Notes: generated from the letters alone by a model not told the origin. Shown: positions 17,216 through 26,791, counted from the first letter of the stretch. The stretch is DNA of 64,000 nucleotides from Paraburkholderia aspalathi (GCF_900116445.1 NZ_FPBH01000002.1:310001-374000); one strand, 5' to 3'. Program-made: numbers and translations.

Positions 17216-18397
17216 TCAGCCGAGCGGCACCACACTGCCCAGCAGAATGCGCACGAGCGTCGCCTGACGCGTCACGCCCGTCTTCGAGAAGATTGCCCGC
17301 AGATGAGCCCGTGCAGTGTTCTTGCTGATGCCCAGTTCGTCGGCCGCCTCTTCCAGCGTCAAGCCATTGGTCAACAGCAACGCGAGCGAGGTCTCCGCAG
17401 GCGTGAGGTCGAACAGCTTGCGCACGATCTCCTGCGAGCCCTGCGATTTGCGATCGGGATCGCGCAGAAACAACACGGTTGCCGGGCGACGCTTGTTGTC
17501 CTCGGACCAGTCCGAGAGCGGGATCGTGCGCACCAGCACACCGAGTTTCGGCTTGTCGCAGCCGCGCGTGATCGGAATGGCTTCGACAATCGGCGCTGCC
17601 GTGCCGAAGTGCCCCATCAGCGCATGGCGCACCAGACGTTGCAGATTGCGATTCTCCTGCGCGTCCGTTGCCTCGACGTTGCCGTGCGCGATCCGCAGAC
17701 CGTTGCTCTGCGCGAGAATCTCATCGGCCACGCTATTGGTGCGCATGATCGCGCCGCTCTCGTCGAGCGTCACCGTGCCCACCAGCATCCGGTCGATCGC
17801 GCTCGCATACAGCGTGCGCTCCGACTCCACGATATCGAGCCGCGAATGCAGTTCGACCGCGCGCCGCAAATGCGGCAGCAACAGCGCGCAAAACGCCTTG
17901 TCACGCGCGGAGAAGTGCTTCGAAGCGTGACTGCGGCACACGCGAAACCGGCATTCGACGCCAGACTCCGTGCGCAGATCGGCGCCCATGATGTAGCGAA
18001 TGTCGGCCGGCTTCAGGAACTGCTTGTAGAGTTCGCTGGTGAGCCAACCCGTATCGCCGAATACCTCGTCCACCGTGACCACGCGATCCGCCGGCAAACC
18101 GACGAACGGGTCGAGCGAATAGTAGTAGTTGTTGTACGAGGCTTCGCCCGGCACGCCCGACCCCATTTCGGACGCGTGCACCATCAGACCGCGCCGGTCG
18201 CTCGAGGGCGAACGCAGAATCAGGGTGGCATAGCTCGCACCGAGCGAGGTGCGGATCAACTCGAGCGCGCTAGCCCACGGCGTGCTTTCCAGCGCCCCCT
18301 GATAGATGCGCGCGGTCAGTTCGCTGAACTGCGCGACGCTCACCTCGGCCACTTCACTCATGGCCTGGCCCTCTTCAGGGGTCCATTTTGTCTCCAT
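17216..18397 (-). CDS. LuxR-family transcriptional regulator, TeiR/TesR-like
   Basis: The ATG at 18395-18397, with GGAGAG in front, gives 393 residues; a GTG two codons upstream and an ATG twelve codons downstream are alternatives. The C-terminal LuxR helix-turn-helix (FDLTPAETSLALLLTNGLTLEEAADELGISKNTARAHLRAIFSKTG, about residues 325-370) is clear. There is no N-terminal receiver domain; the first 300 residues are a PAS/GAF-like sensory region. Length and layout match TeiR/TesR, the testosterone-responsive activator of Comamonas. It sits in the centre of the catabolic cluster, so it is the prime candidate to bind the six shared motif sites. Confidence 0.87.
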   Translation of the reverse strand: METKWTPEEGQAMSEVAEVSVAQFSELTARIYQGALESTPWASALELIRTSLGASYATLILRSPSSDRRGLMVHASEMGSGVPGEASYNNYYYSLDPFVGLPADRVVTVDEVFGDTGWLTSELYKQFLKPADIRYIMGADLRTESGVECRFRVCRSHASKHFSARDKAFCALLLPHLRRAVELHSRLDIVESERTLYASAIDRMLVGTVTLDESGAIMRTNSVADEILAQSNGLRIAHGNVEATDAQENRNLQRLVRHALMGHFGTAAPIVEAIPITRGCDKPKLGVLVRTIPLSDWSEDNKRRPATVLFLRDPDRKSQGSQEIVRKLFDLTPAETSLALLLTNGLTLEEAADELGISKNTARAHLRAIFSKTGVTRQATLVRILLGSVVPLG

Positions 18398-18517
18398 CAA
18401 CACTCTCCGTCCTCCATGCGACTTTGCATCGCGACGCCAAGCTTAAGGGCCGATCTGTTTGCTGGCATCGGGGGAAGTACTTAGCTGACGAAAGTTTCGC
18501 TGAGCGTGCGAACGAAC

Positions 18518-18537
18518 TCTCGTCCAATCGGACGATG
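18518..18537 (+). promoter_or_regulatory. Shared 20-bp motif, site E (upstream of HSL-type hydrolase)
   Basis: On the plus strand it reads TCTCGTCC, AATC, GGACGATG, whose core TCGTCC-N4-GGACGA is a perfect dyad. It lies between the LuxR gene and the divergent hydrolase, so it could also serve autoregulation of the LuxR gene. Confidence 0.6.
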
Positions 18538-18684
18538 CCCCCTTAAAGCCGCCGCGTTTCAATGCATTCAGTGTTGCGGCGTGCGCGCTGAATGCCCTGA
18601 TTTGCGGCCCGATTCGCGTCATGTACGGCCGCATCGCTTATACGCGGTATAGCCGCTTTCATGACAGCTTTCTCAGGAGACCCG

Positions 18685-19629
18685 ATGGCGCTCGATCCAG
18701 AAGCGCAGGCCGTGCTCGCTGCTCTCGCCGGTATGCCCCCGCTCGATTTCGCGCAACTCAGCGCGCCCGCTTACCGCGCAATGATTGCCGCGGGCAGCGG
18801 TTTTGCGCCTGGCGACCCGGTCGCCTCGGAAGAAGATCTGATGATCCCGGCCGCGAGCGGCCCGATCGGCGCGCGCCTTTACCGGCCGATGATAGAAGGC
18901 GACGATGGCCTGCTTCCCCTGACCGTCTTCTTTCACGGCGGCGGCTTCGTTTCCTGCGGGCTCGACACCCATGCCAACCTGTGCCGTTGTCTGGCGCAAC
19001 GCGCGCGAACGGTCGTGCTATCGGTCGATTACCGGCTCGCGCCGGAAGCACGTTTTCCGACCGCCGCACTCGATGCGTGCGACGCCGTGCGCTGGGCCGC
19101 ATCCAACTCAGCCGATCTGCGCGTACGGCCCGGCGCGCTTGCCGTTGCCGGCGACAGCGCGGGCGGCAATCTCGCCGCGGTAGCCGCGCAGCAGGTGCGT
19201 CATAGCGGCGTGAATATCGCGCATCAACTGTTGTTCTACCCGGTGGTGGATTGCGCGACCGAATATCCCTCATACAAATCGATGGGCGACGGCTACTTGC
19301 TGACGGCGCAGATGATGCGCTGGTTCAAAGACCAGTATTTCGCCGCGGGCTCCAATCGCGCCGATCCACTCGCAAGTCCGCTCGCCGCCACCGATCTTAC
19401 CGGCGTGGCCAGCGCCACCATCATCAGCGCGGAATACGACCCGCTGCGCGACGAGGCCGAGCATTACGCGGCACGTCTCGCGCAAGCCGGTGTGCTCACA
19501 ACACATCTGCGCTGGCCGGGGCAAATGCACGGCTTCGCCAGTTTTCTCGGCGTACTCGATGCGGCCGACCACGCACTGACGATGGCGGCGCAAGCCTTAC
19601 GCCATGCACTGCACACCCAGAACACCTGA
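18685..19629 (+). CDS. Alpha/beta hydrolase, hormone-sensitive lipase family
   Basis: AGGAGA four bases before the ATG at 18685 supports that start over an ATG eight codons upstream, giving 314 residues. HGGGF supplies the oxyanion hole; GDSAGG holds the nucleophile Ser; the later EYDPLRDEAE and GQMHGF supply Asp and His. The family hydrolyses short acyl or aryl esters and includes steroid-ester hydrolases. It is not the HsaD type of C-C bond hydrolase, which has a different motif set. With motif site E upstream it probably belongs to the catabolic regulon, perhaps for ester removal. Confidence 0.88.
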   Translation: MALDPEAQAVLAALAGMPPLDFAQLSAPAYRAMIAAGSGFAPGDPVASEEDLMIPAASGPIGARLYRPMIEGDDGLLPLTVFFHGGGFVSCGLDTHANLCRCLAQRARTVVLSVDYRLAPEARFPTAALDACDAVRWAASNSADLRVRPGALAVAGDSAGGNLAAVAAQQVRHSGVNIAHQLLFYPVVDCATEYPSYKSMGDGYLLTAQMMRWFKDQYFAAGSNRADPLASPLAATDLTGVASATIISAEYDPLRDEAEHYAARLAQAGVLTTHLRWPGQMHGFASFLGVLDAADHALTMAAQALRHALHTQNT

Positions 19630-19649
19630 CTCCGCTGACCAGACAAGAT

Positions 19650-20453
19650 ATGACCGCATTGATCCGCCTCGCGGCCGAAGACGGCATCGCGACGCTCACG
19701 TTCGACCGCCCCGAGGCACTGAACGCTCTCAACGAAGCGATGGCAATCGAGCTGAACGCCAAGCTCGCACGCCTCGCTCACCACGACGAAATCCGCGCGA
19801 TCGTGCTGACCGGCGCCGGCAACGCGTTCATGGCGGGTGGCGATCTGCAGACCATGCGCACCGCACTGGACGCAAAACCCCTGGTACGCGACCGCTCGAT
19901 TGGCAAACTCGTGCGGCTCGCGCAAACCGTGGCCGAGACCGTCACGAGTTCGCGCAAGCCGGTGATTGCCAGCGTCAACGGCGCCGTGGCGGGCTTCGGC
20001 TTAAGCCTCGTCGCGGCCTGCGATCTGGCGATCACCGCAAAGAGCGCGACGTTCACTTCGGCGTATGGCCGCATCGGCACCTCGCCCGATGGCGGAGCGA
20101 CCTACACGTTGCCGCGCGCGCTCGGCACCAAACAGGCTGCGCAATGGATGTATCTCGACGAACGGCATAGCGCCGACGAAGCGTTGCGAGCTGGCTTCGT
20201 CAACTGGGTCGTACCGGACGATGACCTCATCGCACAAACGCGCGCACTGCTAAAGCGGATGGGCGCGCTCTCGCCGGATGCGTTCGCGCAAACCAAGAAT
20301 CTGATCCAGCATGCGCCCGAGCACAGCTTCGTCGAGCATCTGTACGCGGAGCAGCGCAGCTTTCTGCACTGTGCGGCAGGCGACGATTTCCGCGAGGGCA
20401 TCGACGCCTTCTTCGACAGGCGCGCGCCTGTATTCGGTTCTGGCGCACGTTGA
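19650..20453 (+). CDS. Enoyl-CoA hydratase/isomerase family protein
   Basis: This 267-residue crotonase starts at MTALIRLAAEDGIATLTFDRPEALNAL, where similarity to the family begins; a longer reading would overlap the hydrolase. GNAFMAGGDLQTM and NGAVAGFGLSLVAACDL form the CoA pocket and oxyanion hole. Gly and Asp at the usual Glu positions mean it may not be a classical hydratase. It lies 20 bp after the hydrolase in the same direction, in the third crotonase-containing unit of the cluster. Confidence 0.87.
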   Translation: MTALIRLAAEDGIATLTFDRPEALNALNEAMAIELNAKLARLAHHDEIRAIVLTGAGNAFMAGGDLQTMRTALDAKPLVRDRSIGKLVRLAQTVAETVTSSRKPVIASVNGAVAGFGLSLVAACDLAITAKSATFTSAYGRIGTSPDGGATYTLPRALGTKQAAQWMYLDERHSADEALRAGFVNWVVPDDDLIAQTRALLKRMGALSPDAFAQTKNLIQHAPEHSFVEHLYAEQRSFLHCAAGDDFREGIDAFFDRRAPVFGSGAR

Positions 20454-20506
20454 GCGCCTCTCTTTTCATGCAGCGCCAGTCACAGCAGTAGCACAGGGAT
20501 AAACCC

Positions 20507-21682
20507 ATGAAACTCGCCACCACCGACGAAATCGTCGCCGAGCTGAAAGCCGGCCGCATGATCATTCTGGTCGACGAGGAAGATCGCGAGAACGAAGGCG
20601 ATCTGCTCATTGCCGCCGACCACGTCACGCCCGAAACGATCAACTTCATGGCGCGCTTTGGCCGCGGCCTCGTCTGTCTGACGCTGACAGCCGAACACTG
20701 CGCGCGCCTGAAACTTCCACCAATGGCGGAACAGAACGGCACGCAATACGGGACCGCGTTCACGGTCAGCATCGAGGCGGCAGAAGGTATCACCACCGGC
20801 ATCTCCGCCGCCGACCGCGCGCATACGATCCGCACCGCGATTCACGCGGAGGTGCGCGCCGGGGATCTGGTGCAACCGGGTCACGTGTTCCCCATTGCCG
20901 CGCGGCCAGGCGGCGTGCTGGTGCGGGCCGGACATACCGAGGCCGGTTGCGACCTCACCGCGCTGGCAGGCTTGACGCCAGCCGCGGTGATCTGCGAAAT
21001 CATGAACGACGACGGCACCATGTCGCGCCTGCCGCAACTGATCGAATTCGCGGAACTGCACGGCTTGAAGATCGGCACGATTGCCGATCTGATCCACTAT
21101 CGCAGCACTCACGAGACGCTCGTCGAACGTGTCGGCGAGAGGCCATTGCACACGCCGTGGGGACCGTTTCGTGCCATTCAGTATCGCGACACGGTACGGC
21201 AATCCACGCATCTCGCGCTAGTGCGCGGCACGCCTCTACCCAACGTGCCGGTGCTCACGCGCGTGCACGAATGCTTTTCGCTGCTCGATCTGCTCGACGC
21301 AGAACCATCCGCACATTCGTGGCCGCTGCACGCGGCGCTGCAAAAAATCGATGCGACCGGATGCGGCGTAGCGGTGCTACTCGATTGCGACATGCGGGCC
21401 GATGCGATGAACAGCAGCAACGCTACGCCAACGCGCAAGGACGGCAGACTCTCCGGCATCGGCTCGCAGATCCTGCGCGAGCTCGGCGTGCATCGGCGGA
21501 ATGTGTTGTCGAGTCCGTTCAGGCTGCCGGCGCTGTCGGGTCATGAACTCGAAATCATGGCGTTCATTCCGCTTGGCGAAGCGGATCTGGATAACCCGCA
21601 CGCTTTCGAGCCCGCGCCTGCCGCGCCGAGGGTCAACGCGCCGCCGATGTCCGCGCCGGTTCGGTCCGCCGTGACGGTGTAG
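20507..21682 (+). CDS. RibBA-type protein: DHBP synthase with degenerate GTP cyclohydrolase II domain
   Basis: Residues 1 to about 205 form 3,4-dihydroxy-2-butanone-4-phosphate synthase, with DEEDRENEGDL at 23-33 and RAGHTEAGCDL near 146. The C-terminal half is a GTP cyclohydrolase II homologue without the zinc cysteines, as in many Burkholderia RibBA proteins, so only the first activity is expected. It makes the four-carbon riboflavin precursor. Its location among flavin-dependent steroid genes suggests a pathway-linked extra copy that raises FMN/FAD supply. The last 25 residues are Pro/Ala-rich. Confidence 0.88.
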   Translation: MKLATTDEIVAELKAGRMIILVDEEDRENEGDLLIAADHVTPETINFMARFGRGLVCLTLTAEHCARLKLPPMAEQNGTQYGTAFTVSIEAAEGITTGISAADRAHTIRTAIHAEVRAGDLVQPGHVFPIAARPGGVLVRAGHTEAGCDLTALAGLTPAAVICEIMNDDGTMSRLPQLIEFAELHGLKIGTIADLIHYRSTHETLVERVGERPLHTPWGPFRAIQYRDTVRQSTHLALVRGTPLPNVPVLTRVHECFSLLDLLDAEPSAHSWPLHAALQKIDATGCGVAVLLDCDMRADAMNSSNATPTRKDGRLSGIGSQILRELGVHRRNVLSSPFRLPALSGHELEIMAFIPLGEADLDNPHAFEPAPAAPRVNAPPMSAPVRSAVTV

Positions 21683-21737
21683 TTAAACGCTCAGCCCGCG
21701 TCATACGAACTCGAAGCCTCCTCATGGTCAATCCTCG

Positions 21738-22604
21738 ATGAATCAACGTCAAAAACCCTACGTAGCCCTCGTCACCGGCGCTTCGCGTGGCGCAGGTAAA
21801 GGTATCGCACTCGCGCTCGCAGCAACGGGCGCGACCGTCTACGTGACCGGACGCACACAACGCGAAGGTGACGCACCATTGCCCGGCACGGTGCACGCGA
21901 CGGCAATCGAGATCGACAAACTCGGCGGCAAGGGCATCGCCCTTACCTGCGATCACGCCGACGACCGGCAAGTAGCGGAAGTATTCGACTACATCCGCCA
22001 CAACAGCGGGCGCCTCGACATCCTCGTCAACAATGCCACCGCGTTGCATGATGAACTGATCCGCCCGGCTCCGTTCTGGGAAAAGCCGCTTGATCTCGTG
22101 AATATTCTCGATGTCGGCCTGCGCTCGGCGTATGTCGCGAGCTGGCATGCTGCGAAGTTGATGGCCGAACAGGGCGACGGGCTGATCGCGTTCACGTCCT
22201 CGTTCGGCGCGAGCTGCTATATGCACGGCGCGGCGTACGGGGCGCAGAAAGTGGGCGTCGACAAGTTCGCCAAGGACATGGCCGTCGATCTGAAACCGCA
22301 TGGCGTCGCCGCGGGTTCCATCTGGATGGGCATGCTGCAAACCGAGCGCACCGCGCGCGTGATCGCCGAGCATCCCGAACAGTATGCGGGCTTCAGCGAA
22401 CTCGCGGAGACACCGCAATTCACGGGGCGCCTGATCGATGCACTGTATCGCGACCCGCAACGTCAGCAGAAATCCGGTTTCGTGCTGGTCGGCGCGGAGC
22501 TTGCGCACGAGTATGGTATCACCGAGCTCGACGGACGCCGGCCGCCTTCGCATCGCGAGGCGTTGGGCGGACCGGTGCAGGCGCATCCGGCGATCGTAGC
22601 CTGA
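21738..22604 (+). CDS. Short-chain dehydrogenase/reductase
   Basis: The 288-residue SDR has TGASRGAGKG for cofactor binding, VTGRTQ (suggesting NADP preference), NNATAL, a Ser at FTSSFGAS and catalytic YGAQK. The long insertion between the NNA and Ser motifs and the extended C-terminus resemble DHRS1-type SDRs. It is the last plus-strand gene of the run starting at the hydrolase, so it probably oxidises or reduces a pathway alcohol or ketone. The specific substrate cannot be told. Confidence 0.88.
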   Translation: MNQRQKPYVALVTGASRGAGKGIALALAATGATVYVTGRTQREGDAPLPGTVHATAIEIDKLGGKGIALTCDHADDRQVAEVFDYIRHNSGRLDILVNNATALHDELIRPAPFWEKPLDLVNILDVGLRSAYVASWHAAKLMAEQGDGLIAFTSSFGASCYMHGAAYGAQKVGVDKFAKDMAVDLKPHGVAAGSIWMGMLQTERTARVIAEHPEQYAGFSELAETPQFTGRLIDALYRDPQRQQKSGFVLVGAELAHEYGITELDGRRPPSHREALGGPVQAHPAIVA

Positions 22605-22620
22605 TACGCTGCGCGGCACA

Positions 22621-22911
22621 CTAAAAGCCTGTCACCACCATCGCATACACCAGCGCTGCGCCGCCCACCGCGCCGAGGAATGTGAAGCACTGTTCGTCCG
22701 CGCCCGAGCGGCGCGCCCAGATTCTTCCAGCCAGCGCAGCCAGCCCGGTGATCCCCAGAAACAACGACAGCGATGACCCGGCCGTGCACACCATGCCGGG
22801 AAACTCGTCGTTCCAGGCGCATGCATAGAGCTGCCGCACGGATACACCGACCACGCCGATCGCCACCAGCAAACCGGCAATCAGTCCGTCCCGCTGAACT
22901 CTGGATTTCAT
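22621..22911 (-). CDS. Small three-helix membrane protein, unknown function
   Basis: The ATG at 22909-22911 has GGGAGGG six bases upstream; an ATG two codons earlier abuts that site and is unlikely. The 96-residue product has three hydrophobic segments: GLIAGLLVAIGVVGVSV, SLFLGITGLAALAG and FLGAVGGAALVYAMVV. A charged start suggests an internal N-terminus. I do not recognise the family. A copy of the shared 20-bp motif (site F) points toward it, so it may be a membrane component co-regulated with steroid catabolism. Confidence 0.65.
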   Translation of the reverse strand: MKSRVQRDGLIAGLLVAIGVVGVSVRQLYACAWNDEFPGMVCTAGSSLSLFLGITGLAALAGRIWARRSGADEQCFTFLGAVGGAALVYAMVVTGF

Positions 22912-23077
22912 TTGCATCCCTCCCGCATCGTTACCGCTCTCATCCCACTCGTCTCCATCCCTATACGCGGCCCCAACGGCTGCCACGTCGCTGTGTGCCG
23001 GGATGCGGTCGGCGAAAAACCATGCCGCACCGCTCCCGGTTCATACCGTCATTGACGGCGATTGGGCTTACGAGGTC

Positions 23078-23097
23078 ATCGTCCGGATGGACTAAGG
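23078..23097 (-). promoter_or_regulatory. Shared 20-bp motif, site F (upstream of small membrane protein)
   Basis: On the minus strand it reads CTTAGTCC, ATCC, GGACGATG. The TAGTCC-N4-GGACGA core matches the other sites. It is about 176 bp before the small membrane protein and marks the far edge of the motif set. Confidence 0.55.
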
Positions 23098-23192
23098 GGA
23101 TAGCCTGAGGGGCTGCTGGGGGGAATTGCCGGGGGAATCGCGGGGAAACTGCGGCGGAATAACGGAAGGAATTTGCCCGGGAGGAAAGCAGC

Positions 23193-23220
23193 GGACGTGA
23201 CGGCGAACACCGTCACGTCC
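23193..23220 (-). terminator. Hairpin after the ABC exporter operon
   Basis: Arms 23193-23203 and 23210-23220 (GGACGTGACGG and its exact complement) enclose a 6-base loop, 14 bp after the permease stop. The following minus-strand bases have only a short T run, so a terminator is likely but not proven. Confidence 0.6.
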
Positions 23221-23233
23221 ATTCTGAGCGCTG

Positions 23234-23995
23234 TTAGCTCTTCAACCGGTACCCGGTCTTGAAGATCCAGGCAACGATCACGAGAAACACCGCCAGAAAC
23301 AGCGCGGTCATCCCGAGGCTGACACCGACATCCACATCGGCGAGACCATAGAAGCTCCAGCGAAAACCGCTGACCAGGTAAACGATCGGATTAAACAGCG
23401 TCACGACCTTCCAGAACGGCGGCAGCATATTGACCGCATAGAAACTCCCGCCGAGGAAGGTAAGCGGCGTGATGATCAGGAGCGGCACGAGTTGCAGCTT
23501 CTCGAAGCTATCCGCCCAGATGCCGATAATGAAACCGAGCAGACTGAACGTGACCGCGGTGAGCACCAGAAACAGAATCATCCAGAACGGATGCTGCACC
23601 TGCAGCGGCACGAACAGGCCGGCAGTAGCCAGAATGATCAAGCCGAGCAGAATCGATTTGGTGGCGGCCGCGCCCACATAGCTCACCACGATCTCGAGAT
23701 ACGACACCGGCGCCGATAGCAACTCATAGATCGTGCCGGTAAAGCGCGGAAAGTAAATTCCGAACGAGGCGTTCGAAATGCTTTGCGACAGCAGCGAAAG
23801 CATGATCAGACCCGGCACGATGAACGCGCCGTAACTGATGCCGTCCACTTCCTTGATACGCGAACCGATGGCTGCGCCGAACACGACGAAATAAAGCGAA
23901 GTCGAAATCACCGGCGCGATGATGCTCTGCATCAGCGTGCGCCAGGTGCGCGCCATCTCGAACTTATAGATCGCGCGAATTGCGTAGATATTCAT
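23234..23995 (-). CDS. yadH: ABC-2 type permease, YadH-like
   Basis: The 253-residue protein has six hydrophobic segments and the ABC-2 signature area ([23 protein letters not shown]). [20 protein letters not shown] and [12 protein letters not shown] resemble E. coli YadH and, more distantly, NodJ/DrrB. It forms the channel of an exporter with the upstream ATPase, whose stop overlaps its start by 4 bp. The exported substrate is unknown. Confidence 0.9.
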   Translation of the reverse strand: MNIYAIRAIYKFEMARTWRTLMQSIIAPVISTSLYFVVFGAAIGSRIKEVDGISYGAFIVPGLIMLSLLSQSISNASFGIYFPRFTGTIYELLSAPVSYLEIVVSYVGAAATKSILLGLIILATAGLFVPLQVQHPFWMILFLVLTAVTFSLLGFIIGIWADSFEKLQLVPLLIITPLTFLGGSFYAVNMLPPFWKVVTLFNPIVYLVSGFRWSFYGLADVDVGVSLGMTALFLAVFLVIVAWIFKTGYRLKS

Positions 23996-24918
23996 TGATT
24001 ACCTCGGAGCAGACTGACGAAGATGTCTTCGAGCGAACTTTGCGTCGTATGCAGATCCTTGAAGCGGATGCCGGCATCGTCAAGCGCTTTGAGCAGCGCG
24101 ATGATGTCGGTGCGCCCGCCGTCGCCCTCATACGTGTAGATCAACTCGTTGCCACCCTTGGCGACATCCAGTCCATATCCGGCCAGCGCCGGCGGCACTT
24201 CAGTGAGCGAACTCTCCAGTTGCAGCGTCAACTGCTTCTTGCCGAGTTTGCGCATCAACTCCGTCTTCTCTTCCACCAGCATGATCTCGCCCGCATTGAT
24301 CACGCCGATGCGGTCGGCCATTTCCTCGGCTTCGTCGATGTAGTGCGTGGTGAGAATGATCGTCACGCCGCTTGCAGTAAGCGAGCGCACCAGCTTCCAC
24401 ATATCGCGGCGCAACTCGACGTCGACACCGGCCGTGGGTTCGTCGAGAAACAGCACGCGCGGTTCGTGCGAGAGCGCCTTCGCAATCAGCACGCGGCGCT
24501 TCATGCCGCCCGACAGCGTAATGATCTTGTTATCGCGCTTTTCCCACAGCGACAGATCACGCAAGACCTTCTCGATGTAAGCGGGGTTTTTCGGCTTGCC
24601 GAACAGCCCGCGGCTGAACGAGACGGTCGCCCAGACCGTTTCGAACGAGTCGGTGGTGAGCTCCTGCGGCACGAGGCCAATCAGCGAGCGTGCGCCGCGA
24701 TAGTCCGTCGCGATGTCGCGGCCGTCCACCATCACGCTGCCAACGCTCGCATTGACAATGCCGCAAATGATGCTGATGAGGGTGGTTTTGCCCGCCCCGT
24801 TGGGCCCTAGCAGGGCGAAGATTTCTCCGCGATTGATCGCCAGATTGATGTTTTTGAGTGCATGAAAACCCGTGGCATAGGTTTTCGACAGATTCGTAAC
24901 CGAAACGATAGGCTGCAT
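23992..24918 (-). CDS. yadG: ABC transporter ATPase, YadG-like
   Basis: Starting from the ATG at 24916-24918 the product has 308 residues (a GTG 21 bases upstream is possible). Walker A ([11 protein letters not shown]), signature (LSGGMKRR), Walker B ([13 protein letters not shown]) and the switch His ([12 protein letters not shown]) are all intact. The long C-terminal extension is usual in the drug/NodI subfamily. It is coupled to the YadH-like permease, so together they make an ABC-2 exporter. Confidence 0.92.
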   Translation of the reverse strand: MQPIVSVTNLSKTYATGFHALKNINLAINRGEIFALLGPNGAGKTTLISIICGIVNASVGSVMVDGRDIATDYRGARSLIGLVPQELTTDSFETVWATVSFSRGLFGKPKNPAYIEKVLRDLSLWEKRDNKIITLSGGMKRRVLIAKALSHEPRVLFLDEPTAGVDVELRRDMWKLVRSLTASGVTIILTTHYIDEAEEMADRIGVINAGEIMLVEEKTELMRKLGKKQLTLQLESSLTEVPPALAGYGLDVAKGGNELIYTYEGDGGRTDIIALLKALDDAGIRFKDLHTTQSSLEDIFVSLLRGNQ

Positions 24919-25108
24919 GGATTCGACGATGGCAGACACCGGTATTGGATTAAAAGGGGGCGGGACGAATACGCCGCCGCACCCGCAATGTAATTGAAAG
25001 TGGGAAAGCGTGCAGCGTAACCGCGAGATTCCGGAGGAACGGATACCGCCGGTAAGCGTGTCAGCCTTTCAGGGCCGGCCGAGTTCTTGCCAGACAGGCC
25101 GGTGCCCG

Positions 25109-26791
25109 TCACGGTTCGGCGCACGTGAAACTGCTGGCGAGATTCACATTGCCCTTGCCGCTATAGCGGGGAAACAGCGGATAACGGCACAACGGGCGCG
25201 AGCGTCCGTTGGTCGCGGCCGCGATATCCGTAGCGGTCAGCGTTTCGGGCGATACGCCACGCGTCACCCAATTGTCGAGCGCGCCCAGCAGATCCACCGA
25301 CGGAATGAACACGCCGCTGCCATGCTGGAAACCCGGCACCATGTAGAGCCGCATGAATGCATCGACCTGATCGATGCCGAACCGATCGATCAGCGCATCG
25401 TAGTAAGCGATCGTCTGGTTCGGGCTGATGACTTCGTCGGCGAGGCCTTGCAGTGTGATGAGCTTGCCGCCCTTCGCGATGTAGCGAGCCAGGTCGGGGT
25501 TCATCGCGCCGATTGTCTGTGAGAGCGCGATGAGCTGTCCGCGATATTTGCCGGGATGAAGCGGGTCGAACCTGAGCGAGTCGAACTCCGCATCGTGGGC
25601 CACGAAGTAGCGGACGTAGCCGTCGCCCTGCGCAAACAGATAGCCGTTGGCGAAGAAGGTCGGCACCGGCAGTCGCCCGGCTTGATGTCCGAGACCGAGC
25701 ATGCCGGTCAGACGCGTGCCCTGAAAGATGTTGTAGCCGCTATAGCCGCTGACATTCCACGCCAGCTTGTAGGGCAACGACAGGCCGTCGCGCATCAGCA
25801 GCAAGGTGGAGAGCTGCGTGTCGGTGAGGCACTCGTCATGCGAGGGAGACCGTCCGGCGCAGCGCAACGAGGCGATGATTTCCGCTTCGTGTTCCTTGCA
25901 CCCGTCGACGTCGCTGACCACGCCGTCCGCCGCGCCATCAAGCCGGTCGCAGACCGCGAGCGTGCGTTGATACACGTGCTCGAGCAGTACTGGTGAAACG
26001 AAACCGCCGGGCGTCGCGTATTCCGCCTGACCGAGCTTCACGCCCATCAAACGCACACCGGAGAAATTGAGCGCGGGCGAATTGGCGATCACGCCGTCGT
26101 AGTCATCGGGATAACGCTGCATCACCGTGTAGCCTTCGCGGCCGCCCGTCGAGCCGCCGGCGAAATACATCCGTTGCGGCGGCCGGCCGTAAGTGCGTGC
26201 AATCAATGCGAGCGCGGCGTCGTGCGTTTTCTTCAGATGCGCGTAGCCGAAATTCGTCACCGCTTCATCCACGAGGCCGAACACCGCGAGCGATGAATCG
26301 CCCACATGCCCCGAGTCGTCGCCGAAGGTCGCATAGCCTTGCGCGAGCGGTGCGCGATCCGGAGAGAACGGCATCACGCCCGTCCCGCTCACCACCACGC
26401 CGTTGTAACCCCCGCCGCCGATCTGCAACGCGCGGCCGTTCCAGCGGCGCGGCAGATTCAGGTCGAAGCGAATATCAGGCGTGGTGGCTTTGAGCGCCTT
26501 GATGCGCCCGGTGATACGGCAATATTCGCCGCCTTGCTGATTGCCGAGCGCGGTGGCCGCCACCATCGCCGCACTTTCGATTTGCACGCCAGCAGTCGGC
26601 AAAGCGATCAGTTCCGGGGGCAACACCGCGCCCGCGAATTCCGCGCAACGCATGGCGAGCGGCGCATCCTTGGGCGCGGCGAATGCCGGTGAGGCGTTCG
26701 TCAGCCATAGCACCGCGCCGGCCACCGTGACAGCCGTGCGTGAACGCCCCTTAGAAAGCCCACGGCGGACATGGCGCACCCGCGCCCTCAT
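25109..26791 (-). CDS. Tannase/feruloyl-esterase family secreted hydrolase
   Basis: The start at 26789-26791 gives 560 residues; any longer reading lies inside the opgC-like gene. Residues 1-40 form a signal peptide (AVTVAGAVLWLTNASPAFAA). Catalytic Ser lies in GGSTGGREG, Asp in LADEVISP and His in FQHGSG, the tannase-family triad. A large lid holds several paired cysteines. The enzyme probably cleaves ester bonds of plant phenolics such as gallate or ferulate in the periplasm or outside. It overlaps the opgC-like stop by 4 bp (ATGA). Confidence 0.88.
   Translation of the reverse strand: MRARVRHVRRGLSKGRSRTAVTVAGAVLWLTNASPAFAAPKDAPLAMRCAEFAGAVLPPELIALPTAGVQIESAAMVAATALGNQQGGEYCRITGRIKALKATTPDIRFDLNLPRRWNGRALQIGGGGYNGVVVSGTGVMPFSPDRAPLAQGYATFGDDSGHVGDSSLAVFGLVDEAVTNFGYAHLKKTHDAALALIARTYGRPPQRMYFAGGSTGGREGYTVMQRYPDDYDGVIANSPALNFSGVRLMGVKLGQAEYATPGGFVSPVLLEHVYQRTLAVCDRLDGAADGVVSDVDGCKEHEAEIIASLRCAGRSPSHDECLTDTQLSTLLLMRDGLSLPYKLAWNVSGYSGYNIFQGTRLTGMLGLGHQAGRLPVPTFFANGYLFAQGDGYVRYFVAHDAEFDSLRFDPLHPGKYRGQLIALSQTIGAMNPDLARYIAKGGKLITLQGLADEVISPNQTIAYYDALIDRFGIDQVDAFMRLYMVPGFQHGSGVFIPSVDLLGALDNWVTRGVSPETLTATDIAAATNGRSRPLCRYPLFPRYSGKGNVNLASSFTCAEP

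Larger units (their letters stand above)
22912..23233. other. Intergenic region with motif site F, G-rich tract and a terminator
   Basis: This 322-bp stretch holds no credible gene. It contains motif site F at 23078-23097, a purine-rich run at about 23097-23190 with repeated GGGG, and a hairpin next to the ABC permease stop. Confidence 0.6.
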
